NCBI GenBank assembly: GCA_000711775.1
Contig: ARYC01000320.1
Location: 105,687-169,686, forward strand
Length of the DNA: 64,000 nucleotides
Reading direction: 5' to 3'
From: Oxytricha trifallax
Lineage: Eukaryota > Ciliophora > Spirotrichea > Sporadotrichida > Oxytrichidae
Below are positions 47,563-59,085 of this stretch, in pieces (the first letter of the stretch is position 1; every line of letters starts with the position of its first letter). Below the pieces are notes generated by a model. That model worked only from the letters and a program-made list of their open reading frames with translations. It was not told where the DNA came from and made no database searches. Position numbers and translations under genes: made by a program.

Positions 47563-48486
47563 AAACTGCTCTTCAAGAGGCTATGAACAAGATTTCTTAT
47601 TTTTAATATTTATGGGAGGAGATTTCTCAGTTGAGGAAAGAAACTTATTGTCTGTAGGTTTCAAGAATTTATCAATTTATAGATTTATTATGCAAGATAT
47701 GGGTCGTAAATTATGAAATGCATCATTAAGTATTAAGGTTTTTGAATCTTTATAATTTAAATTTAAGGATACATATTTATCGCATAATGGAGGAGAAAAT
47801 TTTCATGGCACGTGTGGCCGAACAAGCAGAGAGATTCGATGACATGGTTGACTTCTTACAACCAATTCTCAGAGACAAGGGAGGAGATAAATTAGAAAAT
47901 ATATCTGTTTCAAGAATTTGATTGGCGGCAAGAGAACCGCAATTAGAACTATCTCAGCAATTGAGCAGAACCCAAAGTACCAGAAGTTTGGCGAAGCATT
48001 AGGTAACTACAAAAAGAAGATTGAAGGAGAACTCTAAAACGATTGTTAAAATATCATCAACATGATCAAGAATGACGCAATGAAGAGTTTGCAAGAAGCT
48101 GAAGGAAAGGCATTCTTCCTCAAGATGGTAGGAGATTACTACAGATACATGGCTGAGAGTGCAACTGGAGACAAGCTCGCTCAAGCTAGAGATGGTGCAC
48201 TTTAACACTACAATTTGGCTGAATAGGCTGGAAGAGAGCTCGCTGCTTGCAATCCAATTAAGCTTGGTCTTGCTCTTAACTTTTCAGTTTTTCACTATGA
48301 AGTTATGCAAGATAACAAGTAAGCATGTGTTCTCGCTGAAACTGCTCTTCAAATATTTTTTACAAGATTGATGACGTTGACGAAGAGACATTCAGAGACG
48401 CTAAGAGCATTATTGAGCTTCTAAAAGAGAACCTAACTCTCTGGAAAGAAGAGGAAGGTGGTGACAATGCCATCGAAGATCTATGA
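47563..48486 (+). CDS. 14-3-3 protein, scrambled, germline MDS order 4-2-1-3-5
   Basis: MDS 1 (ATG 47787 to 47888) reads MEEKIFMARVAEQAERFDDM. MDS 2 is 47614-47670 (FSVEERNLLSVGFKN), MDS 3 is 47907-48352 (IGGKRTAIRTISAIEQNPKY), MDS 4 is 47563-47594 (EAMNKI), MDS 5 is 48362-48486, ending at TGA 48484-48486. Pointers: GGGAGGAGAT (47879/47614), GTTTCAAGAATTT (47658/47907), AAACTGCTCTTCAA (48339/47563), ACAAGATT (47587/48362). All joins restore one frame of 238 residues with family landmarks RNLLSV, DYYRYMAE and NFSVFHYE. 14-3-3 proteins bind phospho-Ser/Thr partners in the cytosol. Confidence 0.95.
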
Positions 48487-48822
48487 TTCTGAAACAATTC
48501 ATATATGCGCATTATTTCTCATTTCATCTTAAAAGATTAACTCTCATTCATATCTTATTCAATTTTGTTTTTTATTTCAGTCAGTTTCTAAGCATAAACA
48601 ATTCAAATATATAAAGCATTATCTAATCATAATGTTTGAAAATTAATTAAATATAAATTATAACTATAATCAAATATCGATGGAAGAATTCATAAATTAT
48701 GGGAATGTTAGTTTACCTTCTACAAAATTAATATAATTATAAAATTAAAATATTATTTATATTATAATTCTACAAAAAATCTCAACTATTTGACAGTTCA
48801 ATAAGAGTATTAAGTTCCAAAT

Positions 48823-50473
48823 ATGATTTCAGATTTATAATAAGAAATTACTAAAATAAATTCAAATCAAATAATTGGAGAAATATTGAGTTAATCGCAT
48901 TCTGGATCTGTGACACCAAATAAGTAAATTAGAACATAAAAACTGCCAAAAACAATAATTAAATCGAGCAAGAAAGATGGAATCATCAAAATATTGGATT
49001 TAAAAAATCTATAAATGACTTAGAAATTTTATTCTTCCAAGTCTACTTTCAGATTACCAACTGCGAAGTTACTTAATGAAGGAAATACTTCTAATATGCA
49101 ATCCTTATTTGCTTAGTCGGTATAGAGTAAAAGAAAATTAAATCACTCAGGTAGTTAGAAACTTTTTGATTTTTAAAACTTCATTGACGATTACAAGTAT
49201 AAAAATAGCTAACCTAATTTATTAGAAAAAACTGTTGAAAAATCAAACTATAATGAGTAGCTAAATTCTCTAAAATATTAAGAATAAAAAACACTAAATA
49301 AAAATTAAAGTAATTTATAGGCTTTCCCAAGTTCAGTTTAAGGTGTTTAAAATTAAAAGTTTGATCAAAGATATTAAGAGAATGAAATTTAATTTATACG
49401 ATGTATTTCTACCAATATTTTTGAGCCTAAACTTGCTTAAGCTTATGTTAATACTTAAAAGAATATTTAAATCCTTCACAATAGAAAATTTCAAAAATAT
49501 GATAACATATCTCATTCCCCTAAGCAAGTTAGCCCATTTAATAATTTATAAATCGAAGTAGGATAGTCTTAATAATTTAGGGAATCAAGTAAGTCCTAGA
49601 CAAGGAAATGCTTCACACCGAAATATGTCTAAAATAAAATTAAAATCATAACTCCAGTAAGTAAGAATCTATTTCAAAGAAAATTTGTATAAATTGACAT
49701 TAAACAAATTGAACCACGAACTTAAAATCGAGCAGAGCCTCATTAAAATTAAAAGTAAGCTATATAAGAAGAATTAATTCCACAGGCTCCATCTTCAAGT
49801 ATTTTTAGTTTAATTACTAAGAAAATTAGCAATGAAAAGCAGTTACAAGAAACCGAGTAAATTAAAAAATATTTAATATTTATAAATATATGAATTATAA
49901 ATACTTAAATAAGAGTCTAGAAGAGATAGTTTATTATAAACAGAGTAAATGATAAAATTAAGCAGTGAAAGAAGGACTTTACACAACAAATAAATTTCAA
50001 GTTAAATTCAAACTAGTATCTAAGATTAAACTCTCTCCCTTATATTCATTAATATTTTTAATTGTTTCATATTTGAAAAGCCTACTGTCTAGTCTAATTT
50101 CATTACTGAAGTCCCTTAAACTAATAGAATAGACTAGCAAAGATTACATCTTCTTAATAAATAATAACTAAAATAACTCAAAATTAGACTAGAATAGCCG
50201 AAAGTTCACAAGAATATTAATGCACAATTTTCCTCAAAATAACCAAAAGAAAGAAATCAAGTTCTGACTTCTAAAATTAATTCGAATAATGTCAGTAATA
50301 TCTAGAAGTCAGATAAAAAAATGTTTAATACAATCAATAAACAGTAATCCTTAATTGTGGGTGATTAATAGCACAAATTTAAATCAAACAATCATAACAA
50401 TTTTTAATAATTAAAAAATAATAAATCAATCATTAAATCATGTTTTAAATAAAGAATATATTTCATAAGATGA
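48823..50473 (+). CDS. Long Asn/Gln/Ser/Lys-rich protein, two segments
   Basis: An open frame from ATG 48823 (MISDLQQEITKINSNQIIGE) runs to about 49870, rich in K, N, Q, S. It then meets a TGA in an AT-rich stretch (49865-49912). A second frame (ESRRDSLLQTEQMIKLSSE) continues from about 49918 to TGA 50471-50473. The gap is probably an IES or intron, but no pointer was fixed. No domain recognised. The gene is tandem with the 14-3-3 gene on the same strand. Confidence 0.6.
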
Positions 50474-50699
50474 TAATTCTATCATGTTTTAATTTGCTCC
50501 TGTCTCCTTTAAATTTGTTATAATGTTTTACCTCATCTCTGATCATCTAATATGTTTTTTAAATGGCATCAAGTTCTTTGTGAGATAAACATATAGCTCT
50601 ATAAATAATGCTTTGATTGAATGTAATAGAAACTACAAAATAATTTATTCAATTTTTTATTATGTTTATACATCTATAAAATTTTTCATGAATCGAGAT

Positions 50700-51203
50700 A
50701 TGATAGAGAGTATAGATAATAGCTCAATTAAATTAAAACCTAAGCTAGAGATAAGCAATTATGAATCAATTAAAAACATCAAGTTGGTATAAATTCAAAC
50801 GAAAGATAATGTAAACAATTAATGTGAGAACAAAAAAGACTTCATTCATACTTAAAGATCTCAAACTTCATAGAATGTTTTATCTGATAAAAGACTTTCT
50901 CTATAAAGTCCAATGTTTAAATAATTAAATGCACAAAGATTAGAAATTATGAGTGCTGGGAGTCTTTTATCTTAAAGGCAGAATTAAAGTGGAGGTCTAC
51001 CAGGTGGCAGACCCATAAAAACAAGTGAAAGCAAAAGAAATATATAAAGGATAATTAACTAGTTCAATGATAAAACACTTGATGAGATAAAAAGGGATGA
51101 CAAAGATAAAGAATAAAAACGTTATTTAAAGATTCTTATAAGTAGAGATAATAATAAGGAATATATATTATAATTAAACTTTCTAGGGATATCAATTATT
51201 TGA
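50700..51203 (+). CDS. Small basic protein, tail-to-tail overlap with the K+ channel gene
   Basis: Open frame of 167 codons from ATG 50700 (MIESIDNSSIKLKPKLEISN) to TGA 51201-51203, with TAA/TAG as Gln. Contains SQRQNQSGGLPGGRP and a lysine-rich C-terminus. Its last 12 bases overlap the end of the minus-strand channel gene, whose stop is at 51194-51192. This suggests both may end up on one somatic chromosome with overlapping 3' ends. Function unknown. Confidence 0.6.
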
Positions 51204-52759
51204 AGCTGTGGCGTCTTCCTCAAGTTCTTTCTAAGTATTATATTTATTTTAATAAATTATAATACGTTTTAAATTATATTCTCGATCTTATTCTTAAATG
51301 ATTTGAAGACTTCTTGTAGCTCTTTCTAATCTTCTTGAAGTTTCATAATGTGTTCCATTAACTCTTCAATTTCTTTTTCTAAAATCTTTACCTCTGATTC
51401 ATGCTGACTAAATGCTCTTATTTGTCTGGCTATTGACTGGAATCTAACCATGTATTTTCTGAAGTTTCTAAATGCTCCAAGAATAGCTCCTCTGTCATTA
51501 GGTCTCTTTTATATGATCTATCTTTGCCTGTAAGCACTACTCAAAACATTAGCTGCCTCTACTCTTAGATCCTCTTTGGCTTGCAATCTTTCATTAAGAG
51601 TAAATGCCTTTAATTAAATCAATAATTAAATATATTGATTGCACTTTAATTCTCCACCATCAAACTCAAACATGTTAGAGAGTGAAACCACAAAAAGCGA
51701 AACAATGAACACTCCCCAAAAAGCAATTATCAGTCCTATGATTCTTCCCATATTTGTTTTAGGGAAATAGTCTCCATAACCCACTGTTGTCATTGTAACT
51801 AGTACATTCCAAATTGTATTTGTCATTAAACCGAAATCTTAACCTGTTTTTTCTGAAAGAGGTCTTTCAAATATACGCAAACAGTAACCCATTTGACCTA
51901 CACTTACGAGCAATTATTCATAAGTTATTTAGAACTATAAGACTATAATTCAAAATACAATTGAATGAAATGACCAACACTGTGTAGGGCTATGCTTTCA
52001 TAAGGGATTTAACAGCAAACATGTAGTCTGCCTTGCAACCAGACATGTGACTATAATGTTAAGAGATTTTAATAATCTTACCAAACTCTTTGTGCTCTTG
52101 TTGAAAGCCAATAAGTCATTAGGAGAGTGCATTTTATGACTTGATAAATTCTAGTGAAAGTCATAAAAGAGAACAGGATATAATTCCATTTGAATCTCAC
52201 AGTTTGAGAGTCTCCCTTATATTCCCACAATTCCTCGTAAACAAATGAATTTAAGAAAGGATATGGCATTACTAGACACACTATAATTTCCTTCACAATG
52301 ATTTTCCATTAGCCAGTATTTTTCAATGTATCATATTGAGTCACTAGTTTTTTGGAGTGAAGCCATTTGAAATAAATAAAGTGGCGCAATACTATTGATC
52401 CAAACAAGAATAAATTGTAAATGAAAGCGAGCCACATTATTACTGTCACTGTTATTACATCTATGTGATCTTCGGGCAAGTCATTTACTAAGTTGTAATA
52501 ATCTTTTTCATAAGCAATCACTAATATTAAAGAATTCAAAATTTACTTATTTAATAAAACCTTATTAAATGATAGAGAGTCCGACAGCTGTTAATGAGAA
52601 ATAAAGCGACGTGAATTCAGCAACTCTGACTTAATTAAATAAAGAAGATGATTTCTTTTGATCTTCAAATCCATCCTCCTTAATGATAAATTAGTTGGCA
52701 TCTTGGTTTGATTAATTATTTAAGCTATGTTCTCCGTCGTCATCATACTCATCGTCCAT
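51192..52759 (-). CDS. SK-like (calcium-activated, calmodulin-binding) potassium channel
   Basis: ATG 52759 (MDDEYDDDGEHSLNN) to TGA 51194-51192. Segments S1-S4 are followed by GCKADYMFAVKSLMKAQPYT and RIFERPL, a pore with TMTTVGYGDYFPKTNMGR, S6 (GLIIAFWGVFIVSLFVV), then a helical C-terminus (LGAFRNFRKYMVRFQSIARQ) where SK channels bind calmodulin, and a coiled coil. Interruptions: an IES with pointer ATTT (52539/52567, 28 bp), a 31-nt intron (52051-52081), a 7-nt frame change in S5 at about 51940-51948, and a C-terminal IES with pointer AGAA before KELEEDATASNN. It sits in a membrane and conducts K+. Confidence 0.87.
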
Positions 52760-53289
52760 TTATTTCTTAGAAGAATTTAAAGAATCAGACAAAACAGTGT
52801 CAAATTTTTGAATATATAACTTTAAATACATTGATAATATAAATAAATCACTCTCTAAGAATTATTATAATTATTTTTAATAATTATGCTTGATTTATAT
52901 TTAATTATATTTAAAATGGGCGCAAGTGATAAATATTATATTTTTACTTCTTGCGCTTATGTTTATTATATATTTGATTAAAATTATTTATTTTAATTGT
53001 TTTATTTCTAAACTATATATATATATATAAAATTAAAATGAAATATTATTTATTCACTGTTTTAAATTTTATTCATATAATTTATTTTATACATAGAAAT
53101 TAGATAAACATAATTAAAAATTAGATATATAAATAAATGGCTAAAATACCAAAAATTAATAAGTTTTATTAATTTAATTCACAATTATAAACAATTATAT
53201 TTTTAACCCAGCATATTTATATTAAATTTTATAAACAATGTATCAATTATTAATTTGATATATTTCTTTAAATTTAAGCATTAATACAT
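52760..53289. other. Upstream/intergenic AT-rich DNA with a small hairpin
   Basis: No gene seen. gcgcaag at 52921 and cttgcgc at 52951 form an 8-bp stem around an AT-rich loop. Confidence 0.4.
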
Positions 53290-53364
53290 TCACAATTATT
53301 TCTCTATTTTGACTGAATGAGAAACTTAATCAGATTCGCTCCCTGGTTCTTCTTCATAGCTCAT
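53290..53364 (-). CDS. Tiny coding-like segment
   Basis: Reads MSYEEEPGSESDQVSHSVK and ends at TGA 53292-53290, 24 codons. It is divergent from the next gene, 32 bp away. It may be a first or last MDS of a gene whose remainder is elsewhere, or chance. Confidence 0.3.
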
Positions 53365-53395
53365 TTTCTCTTTTTTATAATATTTTCTAATTAAC

Positions 53396-54299
53396 ATGGA
53401 TTATAGTATAATTAAGTTTACTGTGTTCGAGGAGACGAAAGTGAAGAATTTTCCTGATTTCGTCTGCTATTTACTTGTCTCGAATTATTAGATGTAAGAC
53501 CTTTAATCTAAAACAATAAATTTAATGGAAAATAAATACTCTTATTTCACTTTAAGAATCATTGGTATATTCATTATTATATTATTAATAATCTTTAAAA
53601 ATATAAAATATAATATATTTAAAGTATTGTTGTTTCTCATTTTATTATTTCTTTGTAATTATAATAATCAATCTTAAATATACATAAAATTAAAAAGCAT
53701 ATTTAAAGATTCTTAGATAAAGCTCTATGAAAGATGTTATAGAAAGAAATCCTTAACTATTACAATATTTTAACTCCAAATATCACAACTTAAATTCAAA
53801 CTATAGCTATCTTCAATTCAACAATAATAATGATAACTATTCAACTACTTAAAGTTAAATGATTAGAAATTAAAAATCAGATAGTTTAATGTCAAGAATA
53901 GCCAGCTTGAAAGACATTAGAAAAATTTTAATTCACTATTTTATTAAGAGAATTATAGAAGTATTTTTAAATTAATTTAGGAAAATGTCATCAAATGGAT
54001 AAGATGCTAAGCGATATATTGACAGAGCATAAATGATGTTGAATTAAAATTAAAACATTTTAAAAAGAGTTAATTTATATGAGTAGAAGACTCAGTCAGA
54101 GACAAATGGGCTTTAACTAAGAGATAACAATTTAAAAGAATAAGTTAGGTTTAATATTGTTGGAAGAAACATGCAAAGTAAAGATTAAAGCATTAATAAT
54201 GCGCTAATGGATTTGACTCTCAAGAAAGGCGAATTCAATTAAGATTATAAATACTATCTCTAATATAGTGGATATTCTAAAACTTAAAGATTATAATGA
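53396..54299 (+). CDS. Basic Gln/Asn-rich protein with one long intron or IES
   Basis: ATG 53396 (MDYSIIKFTVFEETKVKNF) to 53493, then a GTAAG donor. Joining to 53717 after TTAG keeps frame and leads into SSMKDVIERNPQLLQYFNSK. The downstream frame runs unbroken to TGA 54297-54299 and contains SRIASLKDIRKILIHYFIKR and FRKMSSNGQDAKRYIDRAQM. The 223-nt gap (53494-53716) is extremely AT-rich. No family recognised. The gene abuts the TBE element at 54505. Confidence 0.55.
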
Positions 54300-54504
54300 T
54301 TATTTGATTAATTTTAATTTAAACTTCTCTTCATAATTCTTATTTATAGAACTAATATTTATTTTTCTCTTAAATTTTCTTATTAAGGTTAGTTGATTTT
54401 TATAGATTTTAAATATCAAATTAAACTAAAGTATATAATTATAGTATTAGGAGAATTGATTTTAGTGATTAGGGTTTAAATATAATTTTATATAAAGGTT
54501 GAAT

Positions 54505-54582
54505 AAAAACCCCAAAACCCCTTAACAAGGTTAATAAGTGCTTTGATTTGTAGGAATTTGTTAGGGGTTGGAGTTTTTAATT
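54505..54582 (+). repeat. Left terminal inverted repeat of TBE copy 2
   Basis: Contains C4A4C4 and the block gctttgatttgtaggaattt. Pairs with 58417-58498. Confidence 0.9.
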
Positions 54583-54584
54583 AA

Positions 54585-55647
54585 ATGCGAGACTAAAATA
54601 GCAAGCTTTTGGGGTCTATTAATGATGAAGAATATATAGATTTAATGTTTAAACTGCACTATGTAAGTGATATATATACAGTGAATAAATCAAACCAGTA
54701 CTAAACTATAAGTCTATTGCGCTAATTTTAAAGCGAAGTCCGTCAACTATTTGCTCCCACTGTCTTATAGCGATATAATTAAAGCAATAGTAGCTAAATT
54801 CTAAGCCTAAGAGGTAGTCAAGTTTCTATAGAAGCATATTTACTATCTTATTAATGAGAAAACTTTGAAGTATTGGGCTCACTTTTCTTTAGACCAACGA
54901 GCTACTATGTTTGATCGCCAATTCCTTGAGTTGAAGATCTCTGCTTTGTCTTTAGCCTAAATCTATAAACTAAATGGTATATCTTATAAAGGTGCTAATC
55001 GTATCAAGAGAGTGATTGATTTCACTCTGCCATTTTACAACAATAACTTAAGTTATATTTATAATCAAATGCAGAGAGCCGAATAGAATAATATTTAGTT
55101 TATTCATGCTGACAAGGCTGTGTTTACCTTCAACACTTTCATCTAGAACTTTTGGTATAAGAGGCATCGTAATATAGATATATATGACTAAAAGATCAAG
55201 CAATAAACAATTGCAATTCTTGGAGGAATTAGCGAGGGAGGCTGGTTTAAAAACTGATGTTATTCATCCTCGCTCAATTGAGACGACAGAGCAGTATTTT
55301 AAGTTCTTAGAATAGCTGAGAGAGAAGTACCCTGAATAAAAGATTATACTGTTTTGATAATCTTTCATAAGACAAAAGAAACAAGGAAGAGTTATGAACA
55401 ACTTAGAATAAAGCCAGTGTTCAACGTACCTTACAGTCCATAGTTTAATGGAATTGAGTTCTACTGAGGCATATTAAAAGGTCATTACAAGAAACTGCTG
55501 CTATACCACTTAATGCATGACCTACCTATCGATACAGTAGACTGTATTAAAAGCTCAGCGAAAAGAGTAGATAATTAATAAGCTTAAAAGTGTGCGAAAG
55601 AAGGGAGAGTGAATGTATATAAATAAGTTTTGTAGTTAAGTTAATGA
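54585..55647 (+). pseudogene. TBE transposase, broken
   Basis: ATG 54585 (MRDQNSKLLGSINDEEYIDL). Catalytic context FIHADKAVFTFNTF is present, but the frame shifts near 54856, near 55250 (after ILGGISEGGWFKN) and at the second Asp motif (near 55355), and a TGA replaces the Trp of the FYWG motif at about 55465. The end at TGA 55645-55647 is convergent with the intact middle gene. Copies like this cannot make a working enzyme. Confidence 0.87.
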
Positions 55648-55654
55648 ATATAAG

Positions 55655-56413
55655 TCACATTTAAATTTCTTTAGAGGGAGCTGGCTTCTCTTTCTTTTCT
55701 TCCTCTTAAGGCTTGCTTAGGTCTATGTTTCTTCTCTTGCTGCCAGTTCCAGAATTTATGTTCATTGACTCTAGAGGCTAAATATTTGAATAAAGTCTCT
55801 TGCTGACTTTGTACTTTGTCTGCGACTATGCTCTCTGTGAAGCTTGCTCTATTCCTTCATCAAAAAGATGTTAGTACCAGATTTTCTATAGAGTTAAGCT
55901 AAAAATCTTACTTGAAACATAAGGGTGCATCTGCAGCTTTGATAGCCAGCTCTCACTTATCTTGATCCCTTGTTTGTCCTTATCTTCTGAAGAGATGCTG
56001 TACCTTTTCTTATGAGATTATTGAATAATTTCTTTCAAGTAATCACCTTTAATTGTTGCAAGTATGCCAAAGAAATAGTTTCTTTCAAGTAGTTTATTTG
56101 ACAACTGCTTCTTAGTTGGCAGCTACAGCGAAACCTCTTAGTCATTCATAGCATCATCATATAAGTTAATCACTGAGATTTCTGGATAATTTGGAATCTC
56201 TGGAAGCTTTACGTATTAAGTTTTCAATGCTTTCTTCTCTTCGCAGAGTATCGCTCTTAGAAATGAAATTTTAGTACCTTCCATCGTTGGCAAGAACAAA
56301 TCAACTACATAATCAAGATGAGTTACTATGAGTTCATCACCTTGCTGCACCAGGTAGCGGTGCAAATCCTCCTTGCTTCTAAATCTTGAATCAATTCTTG
56401 TGCTTGCACTCAT
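55655..56413 (-). CDS. TBE middle gene (22-kDa type), intact
   Basis: One unbroken frame of 252 codons from ATG 56413 (MSASTRIDSRFRSKEDLHRY) to TGA 55657-55655, with Gln at nine or more TAA/TAG codons. Hydrophilic; includes VVDLFLPTMEGTKISFL, ERNYFFGILATIKGDYL and a Lys/Glu-rich C-terminus (PQEEEKKEKPAPSKEIQM). Its counterpart at 1392-2176 is broken. The biochemical role is unknown to me; it is one of the three conserved TBE genes. Confidence 0.85.
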
Positions 56414-56974
56414 TTCATTGCATCATTCATTGACTCCATCTTGTTTACAGATCTAAGAAATGATTTTCAAATTAAAGTTTATTGATTTCAAGTATATACC
56501 TCTGTAAAACTTTCTATTAAATACGGGCATCCTATAGGAGGTCAACCTTTAAGTAGGATATGGAGAAAGTTTTGAGAACTGGTTTCAAACTTGAGAGATT
56601 GATATCAATTTCTACTGTTATAGTTCCATATTTTTAAATTTAAATTGATACGAATTTAATTAGGAACAGCTCCTAAAATGCTAGCACTTAATTAGGAGCA
56701 CCCTAAATTTAATCATAAAAACACAAAATACCTCCTTAAGCAGTATGTACTTAATTAGGTGCACCTCCTAAATCGGTAAGTGCTGTAATCAACTTATTAT
56801 TGAAAGTATAAATGGTTACTTTCTCACTCATATTTAGAGCTGGATAGTCTCTTAGCACTCATATTTCTTTTCTTATACTCTAAAAACCTCCCTTGAAACT
56901 TGTAGACTTGCTAACCTCTCATATAAGCTCTCAGTTATAGAGGTATTTTTATAATTTTAAATTCAAATTTAAAT

Positions 56975-58371
56975 ATGAGCACTAATATTTTAAGTAAAAC
57001 AACAGCACTTCCATCAAACTAAATGAGACTTACCTTTGGCAGCAATAAAAAGTGTGATAGCTGTGAGATTAACTCTCATAAGGAACTACTAGAGCTATCA
57101 CTTGAGGTCTCTATTATCAAAACAGAAAATAATAATAATAGAAAATAAATGGCAAACAAGTGTGTGGGATACAGAAAGGAAGAAAAAGGTATTAATGAAA
57201 TTCCTATTCAAACTAAAGAAGTAGAAGCCTACTTTTGTGTAATGTGTGAGAGAGACTTTGCTCATAAATCTAGTTGGTATAGGCATATGAAAGTGCATAG
57301 AGAAGCCAAGCCAACTGTTTACTTAAAGCACGATAAAATTGATTGCTTCGAGTGCCATAAGCAGTATGCGCATACAAGAGATTTAAGGCAGCATCTTTTA
57401 AAAGCTCACACGAAAGATTTAGAGATTGAAAAGCATGAAGATTAATTGAAGCCACTAAAAAAAAGTAAAGCAAGAGAATCTTCGAAATCGGTAGAGCTCG
57501 AACAAGCTAGTGAATCAGAATATGTGAGGAAATCACTCATCCTACTAGCATCCGAAATCACAAATATGATGATTAAAATACAATATAAAAAGATTCCTGT
57601 TCTAGCCAAAATTTACCTAGACACTTCACTTTAAAGCTTCCTTATATTAGAAGACTCCTTTGATAAGAAAGTTATCAATGATCATCAATATTCATACAAG
57701 GTGAATCAATTCAACTATCTATTAAGTGATGATAAATATTAAATGTAGTCTACAAATGAGTACCAAGTTCTCACTCAAGCAAAGTTTAAAGAGTGTAGTT
57801 ACTTAATCAAGTTAGATGGCCGTTCTCCTAGCCAAGGATCATGTTGCCTTCAGACTACCACTCTATTAAATGACCCGAAGAGATTACATTACAGATCAAA
57901 GGAATCACAAGTAGCTTGGATAAATAGCAACTCAGACCATCAAGGTATTAAAGAGCTTCAGGGTTTGTTTATAGAGATTTGAAGCCAGAAAATATAATGT
58001 TAGACTTTTCATCAGTAAGAGTAGCAATAATCGATTTCAACAGAGCCTAAAGAGTGGAAGTATCAAGGCTTGGAACTGTAATGGGAACTCAAGGTTACTA
58101 TCCAGAAAGAGGAGACTGGAGAGATGGTGACTTTTAGTGGGATGAATGTGCTTATGAAGCGATAATAATAGAGTGCAATATGCCTCGCAACGATTACTAC
58201 TCAACAAGGTGCGAGAAAGATGCTAAGAAAAGAATAAAGTAGTTTATAGATACCAGAGTCTCTTAATCAATAAAACTTATGGCATAATCATTAATAATAA
58301 AACCAAACTCAAGATCACAAATATTAATAGAGAAGATAGAGTTGTTATTAATGATGAAAAAATAATTTTGA
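56975..58371 (+). pseudogene. TBE zinc-finger/kinase protein (57-kDa type), frameshifted
   Basis: ATG 56975 (MSTNILSKTTALPSNQMRL). C2H2 fingers start CVMCERDFAHKSSWYRHMKVH and CFECHKQYAHTRDLRQHLLKAH. Further on the kinase-like part is spread over frames: ITDQRNHKQLGQIATQTIK in one, GFVYRDLKPENIML then AIIDFNRAQRV and MGTQGYYPERGDW in another. The HRD-type motif is YRDLKPEN and the DFG position reads DFN. At least two frameshifts near 57815-57965. End at TGA 58369-58371. Confidence 0.8.
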
Positions 58372-58416
58372 GTAATTAAATTAAATTCATTTACAATATA
58401 TTTCACATTAAAAACT

Positions 58417-58498
58417 ATTAATAACACCAACCCCTAACAAATTCCCTACTAATCAAAGCATTTATAAAAAAACTCATAAAAGGATTTTGGGGTTTTTT
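58417..58498 (-). repeat. Right terminal inverted repeat of TBE copy 2
   Basis: Inverted counterpart of 54505-54582, ending in G4T4-type sequence. Confidence 0.9.
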
Positions 58499-58817
58499 AT
58501 TAGCTAAAAACAGATAACCCAAAATCCTAAAACTCTAAAACCCAAAATACTAAAACTCAAAAAACACTAGAATCATATACAAAAACCCAACAAATAAAAA
58601 GAATGATATATAAATATATTATAAAAAATAAAATTTAGAAATCATAAAAACAAAATGTCTCCAAAAAAATGCTTTATATTTAATTTTATAGGCTTGTAAT
58701 ATATTTTTAATGAATATTATTTAAAAAAATTACAGAAATTTTCTGTCGCTATTTATTTGATTATTAAGATAAGTTATGTAAAATAAAATAACTTAATTTA
58801 TAGAGAGCATGTTAGTG

Positions 58818-59085
58818 TTCAGGTGAGTTTTCTTTTGCTTAAATGTGGGATTTCTATTGCTTACATGTGGGTTTTCTTTGTCTTATACAGGTGGGTTTTC
58901 TTTGGCTTACAGGTGGGTTTTCTTTGGCTTACAGGTGGGTTTTCTTTGTCTAACAGGCGGGTTTTCTTTGGCTTACAGGTGGGTTTTCTTTGGCTTACAG
59001 GTGGGATTTCAGGGTTTTGGGGTTTTGGGGTTTTCTTTGGCTTACAGGTGGGTTTTCTTTTTCTTACAGGTGGGTTTTGATATCT
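58818..59085 (+). repeat. Minisatellite of about 22-bp units with embedded G4T4 runs
   Basis: About eleven units of ggtgggttttctttggctta with variants (ggcgggttttctttg, ggtgggttttctttttc). At 59010-59036 the array contains ggggttttggggttttc, identical to ciliate telomere repeat. The apparent open frames here come only from the repetition. Confidence 0.9.

Larger units (their letters stand above)
54505..58498 (+). mobile_element. TBE-type transposon copy 2, full length
   Basis: The left end is aaaaaccccaaaaccccttaa; the right end (58474-58498) is its inverted counterpart, ggattttggggtttttt. About 78-bp terminal inverted repeats share gctttgatt and aggaatttgttaggggttgg. Contents: transposase (+), middle gene (-), zinc-finger/kinase gene (+). 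TBE elements of Oxytricha carry C4A4 telomere-like ends, TIRs of this length and these three genes. Total about 3.99 kb. A clean 3-bp target duplication could not be assigned. Confidence 0.93.

Noticed and set aside
53396-53480. gaggagacgaa/ttcgtctgc hairpin as a terminator or RNA element
   Set aside because: It lies inside a plausible coding frame and the stem is short; chance self-complementarity is enough.
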